This document shows, piece by piece, positions 17,489 through 26,357 of a stretch of 64,000 nucleotides of DNA. Numbering within the stretch: position 1 is the first letter of the stretch; every line of letters begins with the position of its first letter. The stretch is taken from the NCBI RefSeq assembly GCF_021228795.1, contig NZ_CP089309.1, positions 558,001-622,000 of the forward strand, in the 5' to 3' direction. The notes beneath the pieces are model-generated. The model was not told the DNA's origin, made no database searches, and saw only the letters and a list, made by a program, of their open reading frames with translations. This DNA is from Thiocapsa bogorovii (GTDB lineage: Bacteria; Pseudomonadota; Gammaproteobacteria; Chromatiales; Chromatiaceae). The position numbers and the translations under genes were made by a program.

Positions 17489-19491
17489 CTAGCTCGCTGA
17501 GAGCCTCGGTAAATTTGTCGGGCCGGCCGAAGACCCGTCGCCGAATCTGTGTTTTGCTGCCGAGCCGACTGAAGGGCGGCAGCTCCAACACTTTGGGTCT
17601 TCGATCTCGGTGATGCCGTGGTCGGCATACTTGTCCAGCAGAGCCTCCAGGACGGCGCGCGCGTCTTCGCCATACTTGCCGAAATAGTTGCGTTTGCGCA
17701 CCTTGTCTGCACGTTCCTTGCGTCTCAGCGGCGGCTGGTCGAAAGCAATATGCGCAGCTAGATCGAAGGCGTCGAGATCGTCGCCGCCCGGGACCGCCTC
17801 TCGCAAGACGGCCAAGGGAACGCCGATCTCTGCCAGTTCATCGATTAAGGCCTGCTTTCGCTCGGATCCGTTCCAGCGGCGCAGGAAATCGTCCAACGAT
17901 GCGAACTCGTGCCTGAGGCTGCGCTTGAGCTTGTTCTAGAGTGGAGTCCGATAGTACTCGGTCACCAGCCTGCCGTTGGCATCGAGATACTGACCCCGTT
18001 CGATCGCCGTCCGACCCTCGACATCTTCAATGGTGTCGCGGAGGCCTGCGGGCGGCGACTGGGGGTTCTCAGGCTGACCTTCGGGGCCAGACTGGGTCGT
18101 AGCACCCTCGTCCCCAATCCCCTGACCGTCGAACACCCCTGTCTCCTCGATCTCGGCGGCGTCTGCGCTCCGGTCCTCTGGCGGTACGATCGGCTCGCTC
18201 GGCTTCGGTTCATAGACCGTGATCGGTTCACCGTCGAACTCCGGATCCTGGAAAAGACGAGTCGCGTTCTTGAAGTCCACGATGGTGAAGTAGAGCTTGT
18301 TGTAGTCCTCGCGAATACGCGTGCCCCGGCCGATCACCTGCTTGAACTGAGTCATGGAATTGATGGTCTGGTCCAGCACGATCAGCTTGCAGGTCTTTGC
18401 GTCGACCCCGGTCGAGAGCAGCTTGGATGTTGTGGCGATGACCGGAAAGGGCTCGTCGTTGTCGATGAAGTAGGCGAGTTGGGCCTTACCTTCCTTGTCG
18501 TCGCCGATGATGCGCACGACATAGCGCCGGTTGGCGGCGGCCTCCGGAAACAGGTTGACCAGGGCCTGGCGCATGCGCTCGGCATGGGTTTGATCGTCGC
18601 AGAAGACGATGGTCTTGGCCATCGGGTCGGTCGCCTCGAGGTACTCCCAGACCCGTCGAGCGACCAGTTCGGTGCGTTTGGTCAGGATCAGTGTCCGGTC
18701 GAAGTCCTTCGTGTTGTACTGACGCTACTCGAAGAGTTGGCCGTCCTTGTCGCGCTTGTTCTGCTCCGGCGTGTAACCCAAGGCATCGGCGTCCGTCACG
18801 ACCCGGATGACCCTGTAGGGCGCGAGGAACCCGTCTTCGATCCCATGTCTCAGCGAGTAGGTATAAATGGGGTTTCCGAAGTATTTCAGGTGGCCATGAC
18901 CAGCAGGATTCGCTGTTGTCCGCGGGCAATCGCCTCGATCGTGCGGTTGATCGCGACGCGCTGATAGTAACGGGGCTCTTTGCCGCTTCCGTCAGTGTGG
19001 TAGGGCTGGGCGACGAGCGCGATCTGAGGTACGGACTGGATTCCTTTCCACTGACGGTAGATGGCCCAGAGATCGTCGAAGGCGGGAAACTCGTCAAGTC
19101 CGAGCTCGCGTTCAGCAGGCTGGGTGATGCCGGTGCGGTCGTGGCGTAGAAATCCCTCGCCGTTGGAGCTGATGGCGATCGGGGCGTCGAGCATCTCGGC
19201 ATACTCGAGCGCCTGTTACATGCCGGCGCCGATCGCATAGACGGCGCGCTTCACCTCGATGACGGCGATCGGGATGTTCCCTCTGGCGTAGATCACGAAA
19301 TCCGCGCGTTTTGGCCCGCCTTTGGCCGTCGCCTTACTGATGCGGTAGGCAATCTTGCCGCGCACGATGACACGCCCGGCGGAAAGTCGGACCTCCTCGC
19401 GGATTTGGCCCTGAGTCCATCCGGCGGTCAGAAGTGCCGGGGTGATGAGCTTGGTGCAGATGTCGCGCTCGCTAAGATCCTTCTTGTTCAC
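17489..19491 (-). pseudogene. hsdR: hsdR pseudogene, type I restriction endonuclease subunit
   Basis: Pieces of one HsdR protein lie in order on this strand. The N-terminal nuclease region (19491 to 18889) has the PD-(D/E)xK-like stretch ADFVIYARGNIPIAVIEVKR. The second half of the helicase follows (GIEDGFLAPYRVIRVV, TSKLLSTGVDAKTCKLIVLD, QVIGRGTRIREDYNKLYF), then the C-terminal domain (17489-17940). Lesions are a TAA at 19216-19218 (expected Gln), an internal deletion near 18888 that removes the Walker A and DEAD-box region together with a frame change, a TAG near 18727, a TAG at 17938-17940, and an altered C-terminus. No hsdM or hsdS is seen here, so the system is dead. Confidence 0.9.
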
Positions 19492-19721
19492 AAGACCGGC
19501 ATCCTCCGGGTATCGCCGAACACGGCAGATGAGAACAGGGTCGCCAACGCGACCGGCCTCGGTTAGGGCTTGAGGCTAGCCGCGGAGCGGGGGCCGGTCA
19601 ATCCAGCAGTGACGAGACTCAAAGAACACCCGGATGAGGAGTTTCGAAACCCGGAGCCAGGCGCGTAAACGGCTCGGGTAAGATCGGCGAACCCGGGCGG
19701 CACTTACCGCCCGGTCCTTTC

Positions 19722-20381
19722 TTAGTCCTTGTTGCCTTTAAACATCTGCATCGGGTTCGGCATCATCTTCATCGGGTTCATGCCGCTTCCGCCGCGATCA
19801 TCCTCGCCGGGTCCGTAGCCGGGTCCGTATTCGGGGCCATAACCCTGCCCGTAACCCGGTCCGTATCCCTGCCCGACGCCAGGGGGCGGGGCATAGCCCT
19901 GGTCATAGCCTTGGCCGTAACCTGGCGCGTAACCCTGGCCATAACCGGGCGTGTAACCCTGGCCGTAGGCAGGAGCGGGCGGATAGCCTTCTGCGTTGCC
20001 TGCTCCGTAACCGGGGACTTGTCCGTAACCCGGCGCTCCGCCGTATCCCTGCGGGGGAATTTGCTGCATCGGAGCAGCCCCCGCTTGCGGGTCTGCGTAG
20101 CCGGGCGGAGGCCCGTAGCCTTGGCCGGGTGCGACGCCGTAACCCGGCTGCGTGGATCCGTAGCCCGGTGCCGTTCCGTACCCCGGCGCACCACCGTAAC
20201 CGGGTCCGCTTTGCGGGTAATAACCCTGAGGCGGCGGATAGTCACCCTCCCCGCGGCGTTCCTTGTTGCCGCCCATCCATTTGGATGGATTCATCATGTC
20301 GCCCATGTCGACTGCGACGGCTGGTCCGTTCAGGACCAAGCTCGCAATCCCGGCTGTCACTGCTGCCTTGATGATGTTCAT
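19722..20381 (-). CDS. Secreted Pro/Gly/Tyr-repeat protein
   Basis: The 219-residue protein has a signal peptide (about 1-23, ending PAVAVD). A short conserved-looking segment MGDMMNPSKWMGGNKER follows, then about 140 residues of degenerate GYGxxPGYG-type repeats, and a C-terminal tail (MNPMKMMPNPMQMFKGNKD) that echoes the N-terminal MNPxKxM segment. The repeat region is nearly free of charge and rich in Tyr, Gly, Pro and Gln. Such regions tend to be disordered and self-associating. I infer a periplasmic or surface location. ATG 20381 was chosen because it gives the signal peptide; the open frame extends to 20555. I do not know a function. Confidence 0.75.
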   Translation of the reverse strand: MNIIKAAVTAGIASLVLNGPAVAVDMGDMMNPSKWMGGNKERRGEGDYPPPQGYYPQSGPGYGGAPGYGTAPGYGSTQPGYGVAPGQGYGPPPGYADPQAGAAPMQQIPPQGYGGAPGYGQVPGYGAGNAEGYPPAPAYGQGYTPGYGQGYAPGYGQGYDQGYAPPPGVGQGYGPGYGQGYGPEYGPGYGPGEDDRGGSGMNPMKMMPNPMQMFKGNKD

Positions 20382-20639
20382 AGCTCTTCGATGCGCTCCT
20401 CGTCTGTTGTCGTGATGTTGTCGTCCCACGAGACAATTATGGACCCCGCGAGACCGGATGCCATCACCCGTCCACGGGCTCGGCGCTGTTTGCTCCGCCG
20501 TCATGGTGCGACTCGCGGGAAGCTGGGGTACGATTGCCCCGTCTGAAAAGGGCAATGGGAAACGCCTTGGCTCGGCCGCGTTCGAGATGCCGGCTCAAGA
20601 CACCATCGACCGGCCCCAATCACCCGAGGATCCGACACG

Positions 20640-21701
20640 ATGAGCAACGTACTGAGCGGTTTCAGTCCACCCGCGCGCGGACTCCTCGTCGCGGGCGCCT
20701 TCGCGCTGGTGGTCGGCCTCATGAAGATCTCGGCGCCTATCCTGGTGCCGCTCCTGCTGGCCGTATTCATTGCCATCGTCGCCACGCCGGCGCTCAAATG
20801 GATGCGGCGGCGCGGTGTCCCGAAATGGGGCGCGCTGGCGATCATCGTCTTCGTGCTGCTGGATGTCGGGAGTCTCCTGGCTCTCGTCACCACGGGGGCG
20901 ATAGAGGGGTTCCGGGACAGCCTGCCGACCTATCAGGAGCGCTTCATGCTCCTGAGCGATCAGCTCGGAGGCTGGATGGAGGGCGTCGGCGTCGGCGGCT
21001 CGCGCGAGGCGATCCCGGATTTGCTGGACCCCAACAAGGTTGCGATCGCCGTTCGGTATCTCTTGTCCAACGCCAGCGGGTTCTTCGCCACCGGGCTTCT
21101 GGTGCTGCTCGCCGTCGTCTTCATTCTGCTCGAGGCCAATGCACTTCCGGCCAAGCTGCAGGTCGCCTTCCGGATGACGGAGGCAGGCAATGCGCGCCTG
21201 AAACGGCTGTTGGACGCGATCAAAGGCTACATGCTGATCAAGAGCCTCACCAGCCTGGGGACAGCCGTGTGCGTCTGGCTCTGGCTGTGGTTTCTCGGCA
21301 TCGACTTCGCCATCCTCTGGGCCGTGCTGGCCTTCTTCCTGAACTTCATCCCCGTTGTCGGCAACATCGTGATGATGATCCCGGCGGTTCTGCTCGCCCT
21401 GGTGCAGGTGGATGTGTCCACCGCCATCTGGGTGGCGGTGGGCTATCTCGTCATCAATACGGTCATCGGCAATGTCCTGGAGCCGCGGATCATGGGCAAA
21501 GGGCTGGGGATCTCGACGCTGGCCGTCTTCATCGCCTTATTGTTTTGGGGTTGGTTGTTCGGCACGGTCGGCATGTTCCTGGCTGTACCGCTCACCGCTA
21601 CCCTGATCATCGCCCTGGACGCGAGCCCGCATACGCGTCCGATTGCCATCCTGCTCGGTCCCGATATCGAGACCGCAGCCGAATCGGAGTCAGAACGCTA
21701 G
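20640..21701 (+). CDS. AI-2E family permease
   Basis: The 353-residue membrane protein has the AI-2E/PerM architecture: two helices near the N-terminus, a central soluble helical part (about 75-165), then four to five helices. The family signature FFLNFIPVVGNIVMMIP lies near residue 240, and GNVLEPRIMGKGLGIS near residue 280. Members are often annotated as autoinducer-2 exporters, but many are ion or small-molecule transporters, so the substrate is unknown. It is convergent with degQ, 57 bases apart. Confidence 0.9.
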   Translation: MSNVLSGFSPPARGLLVAGAFALVVGLMKISAPILVPLLLAVFIAIVATPALKWMRRRGVPKWGALAIIVFVLLDVGSLLALVTTGAIEGFRDSLPTYQERFMLLSDQLGGWMEGVGVGGSREAIPDLLDPNKVAIAVRYLLSNASGFFATGLLVLLAVVFILLEANALPAKLQVAFRMTEAGNARLKRLLDAIKGYMLIKSLTSLGTAVCVWLWLWFLGIDFAILWAVLAFFLNFIPVVGNIVMMIPAVLLALVQVDVSTAIWVAVGYLVINTVIGNVLEPRIMGKGLGISTLAVFIALLFWGWLFGTVGMFLAVPLTATLIIALDASPHTRPIAILLGPDIETAAESESER

Positions 21702-21758
21702 CGCACACCGCCCCCGAGACGCTCTGCCGATCGGCGCGCAAAACGCGGTCGGATACCC

Positions 21759-23177
21759 TCAAGGTAACCTTATCGCGTGGAACATGCGTCCGTCGCCGCG
21801 TTGAACCAAAACCGCCACCGATCGACCGGACGGTATCGCCTCGAGGATCCTGTTGAAGCCCGCCAAATCCTGCACCGGCTGGTTGTCGAGCATCAGGATC
21901 ACATCACCGGAGGTCAGCCCCGCCTGCTCCGCAGGCCCGCGCTCGACGCCCTCCACCAGCACGCCACCGCCGGTGACGGACAACTCTTCGCGCTGCTCCG
22001 GTGTGATCTCGCTGACGAAGAGACCGATCCGATTCGCAGACGCCTTCTCCGGCTCGCTCGGCCGCGCGGCGAGTTGATCTTCCTCGGGCAGCTCGCCGAT
22101 CTCGACCTCGAGATCGACCAGCTCGCCGCCCCTGAGCACTTGCAGCGTCACCCGATCGCCGACCGGCGTAATCCCCACCATCGGAGGCAATGCGCTCGAG
22201 GTCAGAATGTCGCGTCCGTTGTAGGTGACGATGATATCGCCGGGACGGACCTTCGCCCCCTCGGCAGGACTCCCCGGAAGGATCTGGGCCACCAATGCGC
22301 CGCGGGGCTGCTTCATACCGAAACTCTCGGCCAGCTCGCGGGTCACGTCCTGAATCAACACGCCGAGCCAACCGCGACTGACCCGACCTTTGGTCTGCAA
22401 CTGGTCGACCACGTCCATCACGACGTCGATCGGGATCGAGAACGAGAGCCCCATGAAGCCTCCCGTGCGGCTGTAGATTTGGCTGTTGACACCGACCACC
22501 TCGCCGTCGAGGTTGAACAGGGGCCCGCCCGAATTTCCCGGATTGATGGCCACATCGGTCTGGATGAACGGGATATAGTTCTCGCTCGGGAGGCTGCGGC
22601 CCTTGGCACTGACAATGCCGGCCGTGGCCGAGGATTCGAACCCGAAAGGCGAGCCGATCGCCAGCACCCACTCGCCGACCTTGAGGTCTTGAGCGGCGCC
22701 GATTTTGACCGCCGGGAGCCCCTCGCCCTCGATCTTGAGCAATGCAATGTCGCTGCGCTTGTCGGTTCCGACCAGGGAGGCCACGAATTCGCGCCGATCG
22801 CTGGTGCGCACGATGATCTCTTCGGCACCCTCCACGACATGGGCGTTGGTTAGGACGAATCCGTCGGTCGAGACGATGAACCCGGATCCGAGCGAGCGCG
22901 ACGGGAGGCTATCGTTCGGCAGCTCGCCGTCCTCGCCGAAGAAATGCCGAAAGAAATCCTGCAAGGGGCTCTCTTCCGGGAGGTCGGGAACGGAAAACTC
23001 CGGCAACTGCTCGACCGTCACCTGCGCCTGTTTCGTACTGATGTTGACGACGGAGGGGGCGTTCTCGGCGACCAGATCCACGAAGTCGGGAAGCATACGG
23101 CTGGCCGCAAGACCCGGCATGAGCGCGCCGCAGACCAATGCCGCGAGGGCGAAGGAGAAGGTTGGTATGGGACGCAT
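21759..23177 (-). CDS. degQ: DegP/DegQ-type periplasmic serine protease (MucD)
   Basis: The 472-residue protein has a signal peptide (about 1-26). The trypsin-like domain shows His in LTNAHVVEGAEEI, Asp in SDIALLKIEG and Ser in NPGNSGGPLF. Two PDZ domains follow (about 275-365 and 385-470). It degrades or refolds damaged envelope proteins. As the last gene behind rpoE-rseA-rseB-rseC it corresponds to mucD in the algU-mucABCD order of pseudomonads. A 176-base gap separates it from rseC, so it may have its own promoter. No lesion is seen. Confidence 0.95.
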   Translation of the reverse strand: MRPIPTFSFALAALVCGALMPGLAASRMLPDFVDLVAENAPSVVNISTKQAQVTVEQLPEFSVPDLPEESPLQDFFRHFFGEDGELPNDSLPSRSLGSGFIVSTDGFVLTNAHVVEGAEEIIVRTSDRREFVASLVGTDKRSDIALLKIEGEGLPAVKIGAAQDLKVGEWVLAIGSPFGFESSATAGIVSAKGRSLPSENYIPFIQTDVAINPGNSGGPLFNLDGEVVGVNSQIYSRTGGFMGLSFSIPIDVVMDVVDQLQTKGRVSRGWLGVLIQDVTRELAESFGMKQPRGALVAQILPGSPAEGAKVRPGDIIVTYNGRDILTSSALPPMVGITPVGDRVTLQVLRGGELVDLEVEIGELPEEDQLAARPSEPEKASANRIGLFVSEITPEQREELSVTGGGVLVEGVERGPAEQAGLTSGDVILMLDNQPVQDLAGFNRILEAIPSGRSVAVLVQRGDGRMFHAIRLP

Positions 23178-23353
23178 GAATGCTCCGGGATCAGTGGATT
23201 CGATCGGCTGGCCGCCTCGATGACGGCGTTGCCGGACGTGGCGGAAAAAGGATTTGGAGGGTATCTAAACACGCTCGACCGCCGGGCCGGACCGGCCCTG
23301 CGTTTTGTGTCGCCGAACGCTCGCGTCGACGGTCGTCTCGGGGTCGATTCGGA

Positions 23354-23836
23354 TCAGGGCCCCGGAAGGATCTGTACCGGCACGCCCTGCTCGATCCGGG
23401 ACACCACCGCTTGCTGCTCCGGACGGCTCCATGAGCGCGCACTGTAGCCGCGCAGCCAGAACAACGCCAGACCGAAGCCGAGTGCAGCACCGACCAGAGC
23501 CCCCGCATCCGTCCAGGCGCCTTCGGCGACTCCGGTAAGCAGGGCATCTCCCGCGAACGCACCGCCGAGCAGACCGACCAAGGGTGCAAAGTAGACCGCG
23601 AAAGACGCCGAAAGAAGGCCACGCTCCGAGATCGCGAGCATCACCCGCTCGCCGACCGATGCGTCCACCTGATTCAGCGCTCGAACCTGCATCGAGCCGC
23701 GCCCGAAAAAGCGCTCGATCAAAGATGTACCGCAGGCGCCGTTTGCGGCGCAACCGCCGCAGACCGAGCGCCGCGTGATACGGACCCAGGCATAACGGCC
23801 TTCGGTCGAGACGACGACACCTGATTCCTCGATCAT
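23354..23836 (-). CDS. rseC: RseC/MucC family regulator of sigma-E
   Basis: The 160-residue membrane protein has a cysteine-rich N-terminal part (RRSVCGGCAANGACGTSLI) and two membrane helices (LLSASFAVYFAPLVGLLGGAFAG and AGALVGAALGFGLALFWL), the standard RseC layout. In enterobacteria RseC is a positive modulator of sigma-E and has been linked to Fe-S/redox functions. ATG 23836 starts MIEESGVVVSTEG, 7 bases after the rseB stop; the longer open frame runs back inside rseB and is an artefact. Confidence 0.93.
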   Translation of the reverse strand: MIEESGVVVSTEGRYAWVRITRRSVCGGCAANGACGTSLIERFFGRGSMQVRALNQVDASVGERVMLAISERGLLSASFAVYFAPLVGLLGGAFAGDALLTGVAEGAWTDAGALVGAALGFGLALFWLRGYSARSWSRPEQQAVVSRIEQGVPVQILPGP

Positions 23837-23843
23837 CGGCGGA

Positions 23844-24812
23844 TTAGTCCGACGGATCGTCGACGCGCCGTACACTGAGCACGGCCGCTTCGACGGTCTC
23901 GGGCGGAACCTCCCCGACGGCCGTAATCTGGTAGCCGTCGATCTGCCGCCCGGCCGCATGTACGGCACCGATGTGGGTCGATCCACGCAGCCCGTCGCGG
24001 GTGTCGTCTTCGATATAGATCGAGTACGCGGAAAGCCGATCGGTAAAGAGGAAGTGCTCGACCAGCGCGCCACTCGGATTGTCCATCACGCCCTGACTCA
24101 CCAATTGAAATCCCACCGGAGGCTCGTCGAAGCGCCAGCGGCCTTCGACGGGGGCCACGGGGGCGCCCCGCAGTCCGGATTCCTCAACCCGCGCAGATAC
24201 GGTCGGGGTATTCCCGTCGACTGTGATGGCGGTGAACATCAACTGCTCCAGCGATGCACCGTTGCTGTCGATCAGATCCGACTTCAGCGGAAGAAAGGTT
24301 TCCTGATCGACATAAAACCGGTACCCGTACCTCAAATCATCGCGCGGAATAATACCGACCACCTCGGTATCACGACCGGCGACCCGCGCGATACCCTGGA
24401 TCTCGATGCGATAGTGATCACCGAGATGCTCCGGGAATATTCCGTCGGTATTCAAGAGTCCGCCTGCGCCGGATGGACGTTTGACCGAGATCGGATGCCC
24501 GTCGGGCAGCACGCACATCACCCGGTCGGGTTCGCGGGTCACGGCCCGCACCGGGCCGTTCAGGGAGAGTAACCGCTCTTGAACCTGTCCCTCCTCGTAG
24601 CGGTGGACCAGGTGAAGGGCTTCGAGCCGGTTCTCGTGAGAGTAAACCAAGGTTCCTTCGTAGTTGAGCGACTTCAGCGCATCGGCCATCCTTTGAAGCA
24701 GATCACTCGCGCGCTGGATCACGTCATCCGCAAGGCTCGCCTGGACCACGAGCGCGAGCAAGAAGAATATGCCCAACCGGGCCGGGAGCCATGAATCAGC
24801 GACCCGCTTCAT
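23844..24812 (-). CDS. rseB: RseB/MucB periplasmic sensor of the sigma-E pathway
   Basis: The 322-residue protein has a signal peptide (MKRVADSWLPARLGIFFLLA, cleavage near LADD) and the MucB/RseB fold: an N-terminal LolA/LppX-like domain (LKSLNYEGTLVYSHENRLEA) and a smaller C-terminal domain. It binds the periplasmic part of RseA and protects it from proteolysis until mislocalised lipid or LPS signals release it. ATG 24812 overlaps the end of rseA by 17 bases and gives a good export signal; an ATG at 24830 is possible. Confidence 0.93.
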   Translation of the reverse strand: MKRVADSWLPARLGIFFLLALVVQASLADDVIQRASDLLQRMADALKSLNYEGTLVYSHENRLEALHLVHRYEEGQVQERLLSLNGPVRAVTREPDRVMCVLPDGHPISVKRPSGAGGLLNTDGIFPEHLGDHYRIEIQGIARVAGRDTEVVGIIPRDDLRYGYRFYVDQETFLPLKSDLIDSNGASLEQLMFTAITVDGNTPTVSARVEESGLRGAPVAPVEGRWRFDEPPVGFQLVSQGVMDNPSGALVEHFLFTDRLSAYSIYIEDDTRDGLRGSTHIGAVHAAGRQIDGYQITAVGEVPPETVEAAVLSVRRVDDPSD

Positions 24813-25353
24813 AACCGACAAAGGTCGCATAAGGCAGCATGCCCTTGGCCCCGGTCGTCGGGGCGGTTTCTTGGTGGGTAACGAGGAAAAGATCGAGCTT
24901 GTTGGCCAATTCGGGGTGCTCCAAGTCCCAGCGCTGCGCCGGTATCGCCACAACTCCCGGTTGCGCAGCGAGGGTCGGCGCCGTGCGGACGCTCGGGAGT
25001 GGACTCACGCCGTCGAACAGCCCGGGGACGACGAAAACCGCGAGAAAGGCGGCTGCTGCCGCGAGCGCCACGGCTGCGACCGGCCTCTTGGCCTTCGGCG
25101 GCTTCGCATCGCCGCGGGGCGGGGCCAAGACCGTCGGCTCATGCGCGATGCGTTCGCGAACCACATCGGCAACACCTCGACGGGTTGCGTGAACGGACTC
25201 GCCCCGAATCGCCAGACCAATCGTATGGTAGCGCTCCCATGTACCTCGCAGGCCCGGATTGCCTGCCATGGCATCGACCAGTCGCGCGGTGCCGGCGGGA
25301 TCGAGCTCGCCGTCCTGAAGCTCGGAAATGCGTTGTCGTAGCTCGTCGCTCAT
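24796..25353 (-). CDS. rseA: RseA/MucA anti-sigma-E factor
   Basis: The 185-residue protein has an N-terminal cytoplasmic sigma-binding domain (MSDELRQRISELQDGELDPA with WERYHTIGLAIRGE), one membrane helix (VAAVALAAAAAFLAVFVVPGLF, about 93-114) and a periplasmic tail. That is the RseA/MucA plan. It holds sigma-E at the membrane until regulated proteolysis. ATG 25353 was chosen; the frame extends upstream but with unrelated residues. It lies 151 bases after rpoE. Confidence 0.93.
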   Translation of the reverse strand: MSDELRQRISELQDGELDPAGTARLVDAMAGNPGLRGTWERYHTIGLAIRGESVHATRRGVADVVRERIAHEPTVLAPPRGDAKPPKAKRPVAAVALAAAAAFLAVFVVPGLFDGVSPLPSVRTAPTLAAQPGVVAIPAQRWDLEHPELANKLDLFLVTHQETAPTTGAKGMLPYATFVGYEAGR

Positions 25354-25504
25354 TGCTTCATGCCTGGGCTGAGAAGTCGTGTCGTTGGGATGGCCGTCGT
25401 CGCGCCCGGATCTCGAGATCGCGGGCCCGGCGAGCTGGCCGATGAGGAAACCGCACCGCATCTGGAGCAATCGTCCTCGCTGCCTGTTTGACGCGTCGGG
25501 ATCA

Positions 25505-26083
25505 TCATGGTTCGAGGAGCGGCCTCAACCGCTTGTCGATTGCGTCGCGGGCCCGGAAGATGCGTGAGCGCACTGTACCGATCGGGCACGCCATTGCGGT
25601 CGCGATCTCTTCGTAGCTCATACCCTCGAGCTCGCGCAGAACAATGGCCGTGCGCAGATCGTCGGGGAGGTCGTCGAGCGCGCGCTGAACCGTTTGTGCG
25701 ATCTCTTCGGTCAGAGCGAGCCGTTCGGGCGTCCCCGAGTCACGAAGGCGAACGCCCATATCCATTTGCTCGGCGACCTCGGCCTCGACATCGTCTCCCG
25801 GAGGACGACGTCCCTGTGCCACTAAGTGATTCTTTACCGTGTTCACCGCGATGCGATACAGCCAGGTGTAAAACGCACTCTCGCCGCGAAACGCAGGGAG
25901 TGCGCGATATGCCTTCAGGAAGGCATCCTGACTGACGTCCATCACCTCGCTCGGGTCGCGGACGTAGCGGGAAATCAGGTTTGCCACCCTCTGCTGATAC
26001 TTCAACACCAGCAAGTCGAACGCGCGCTTGTCTCCGTTCTGGGCGCGCGTCACAAGCTCCTGATCGGCGGTGCGCTCAGACAT
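25505..26083 (-). CDS. rpoE: Extracytoplasmic stress sigma factor, RpoE/AlgU
   Basis: The 192-residue group 4 sigma factor has region 2 (DLLVLKYQQRVANLISRYVR, FRGESAFYTWLYRIAVNTVKN) and region 4 (DLRTAIVLRELEGMSYEEIA, CPIGTVRSRIFRAR) close to E. coli RpoE. It directs transcription of envelope-stress genes, including in most species its own operon. ATG 26083 gives MSERTADQELV, the conserved start; a GTG two codons upstream is less likely. It heads the rpoE-rseA-rseB-rseC-degQ set. Confidence 0.96.
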   Translation of the reverse strand: MSERTADQELVTRAQNGDKRAFDLLVLKYQQRVANLISRYVRDPSEVMDVSQDAFLKAYRALPAFRGESAFYTWLYRIAVNTVKNHLVAQGRRPPGDDVEAEVAEQMDMGVRLRDSGTPERLALTEEIAQTVQRALDDLPDDLRTAIVLRELEGMSYEEIATAMACPIGTVRSRIFRARDAIDKRLRPLLEP

Positions 26084-26125
26084 GGACACGAGCCTTGGCG
26101 CTGCTGACCAGCAATCCCGTTGGCA

Positions 26126-26152
26126 TGGACAATTCCCCGATTCGGAAGTTCG
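26126..26152 (-). promoter_or_regulatory. Candidate sigma-E promoter of rpoE
   Basis: On the minus strand GAACTT (26151-26146) is followed after 16 bases by TCCA (26129-26126). This is close to the sigma-E pattern GAACTT-N16/17-TCTGA. It lies about 45 bases upstream of the rpoE start and would provide autoregulation. The -10 match is imperfect. Confidence 0.4.
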
Positions 26153-26357
26153 TGAGCCTCCTCAATTGCGGCCGAGGCCCCCTAAAAAAAGCGACAAACC
26201 TTGATCCCGCCCATGAAATGGGCGAGTTTACGGCGAACCGCGCCGATCACCCAAACTCAACCCGATCACGTTGGGGATCGAAGGGTCGCCAAGACGTCGA
26301 ACCTCAACACGTCGCCGACCTCGACGCCCGTGAGATCCCCAAACGAAGGTTCCGATC

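Noticed and set aside
19800-20250. DNA-level tandem repeat region as a mobile element
   Set aside because: The periodicity is explained by the Gly/Tyr/Pro protein repeats it encodes.
20534-21856. 440-codon frame overlapping the AI-2E permease gene
   Set aside because: Shifted shadow frame; the permease frame has clear membrane helices and family motifs.
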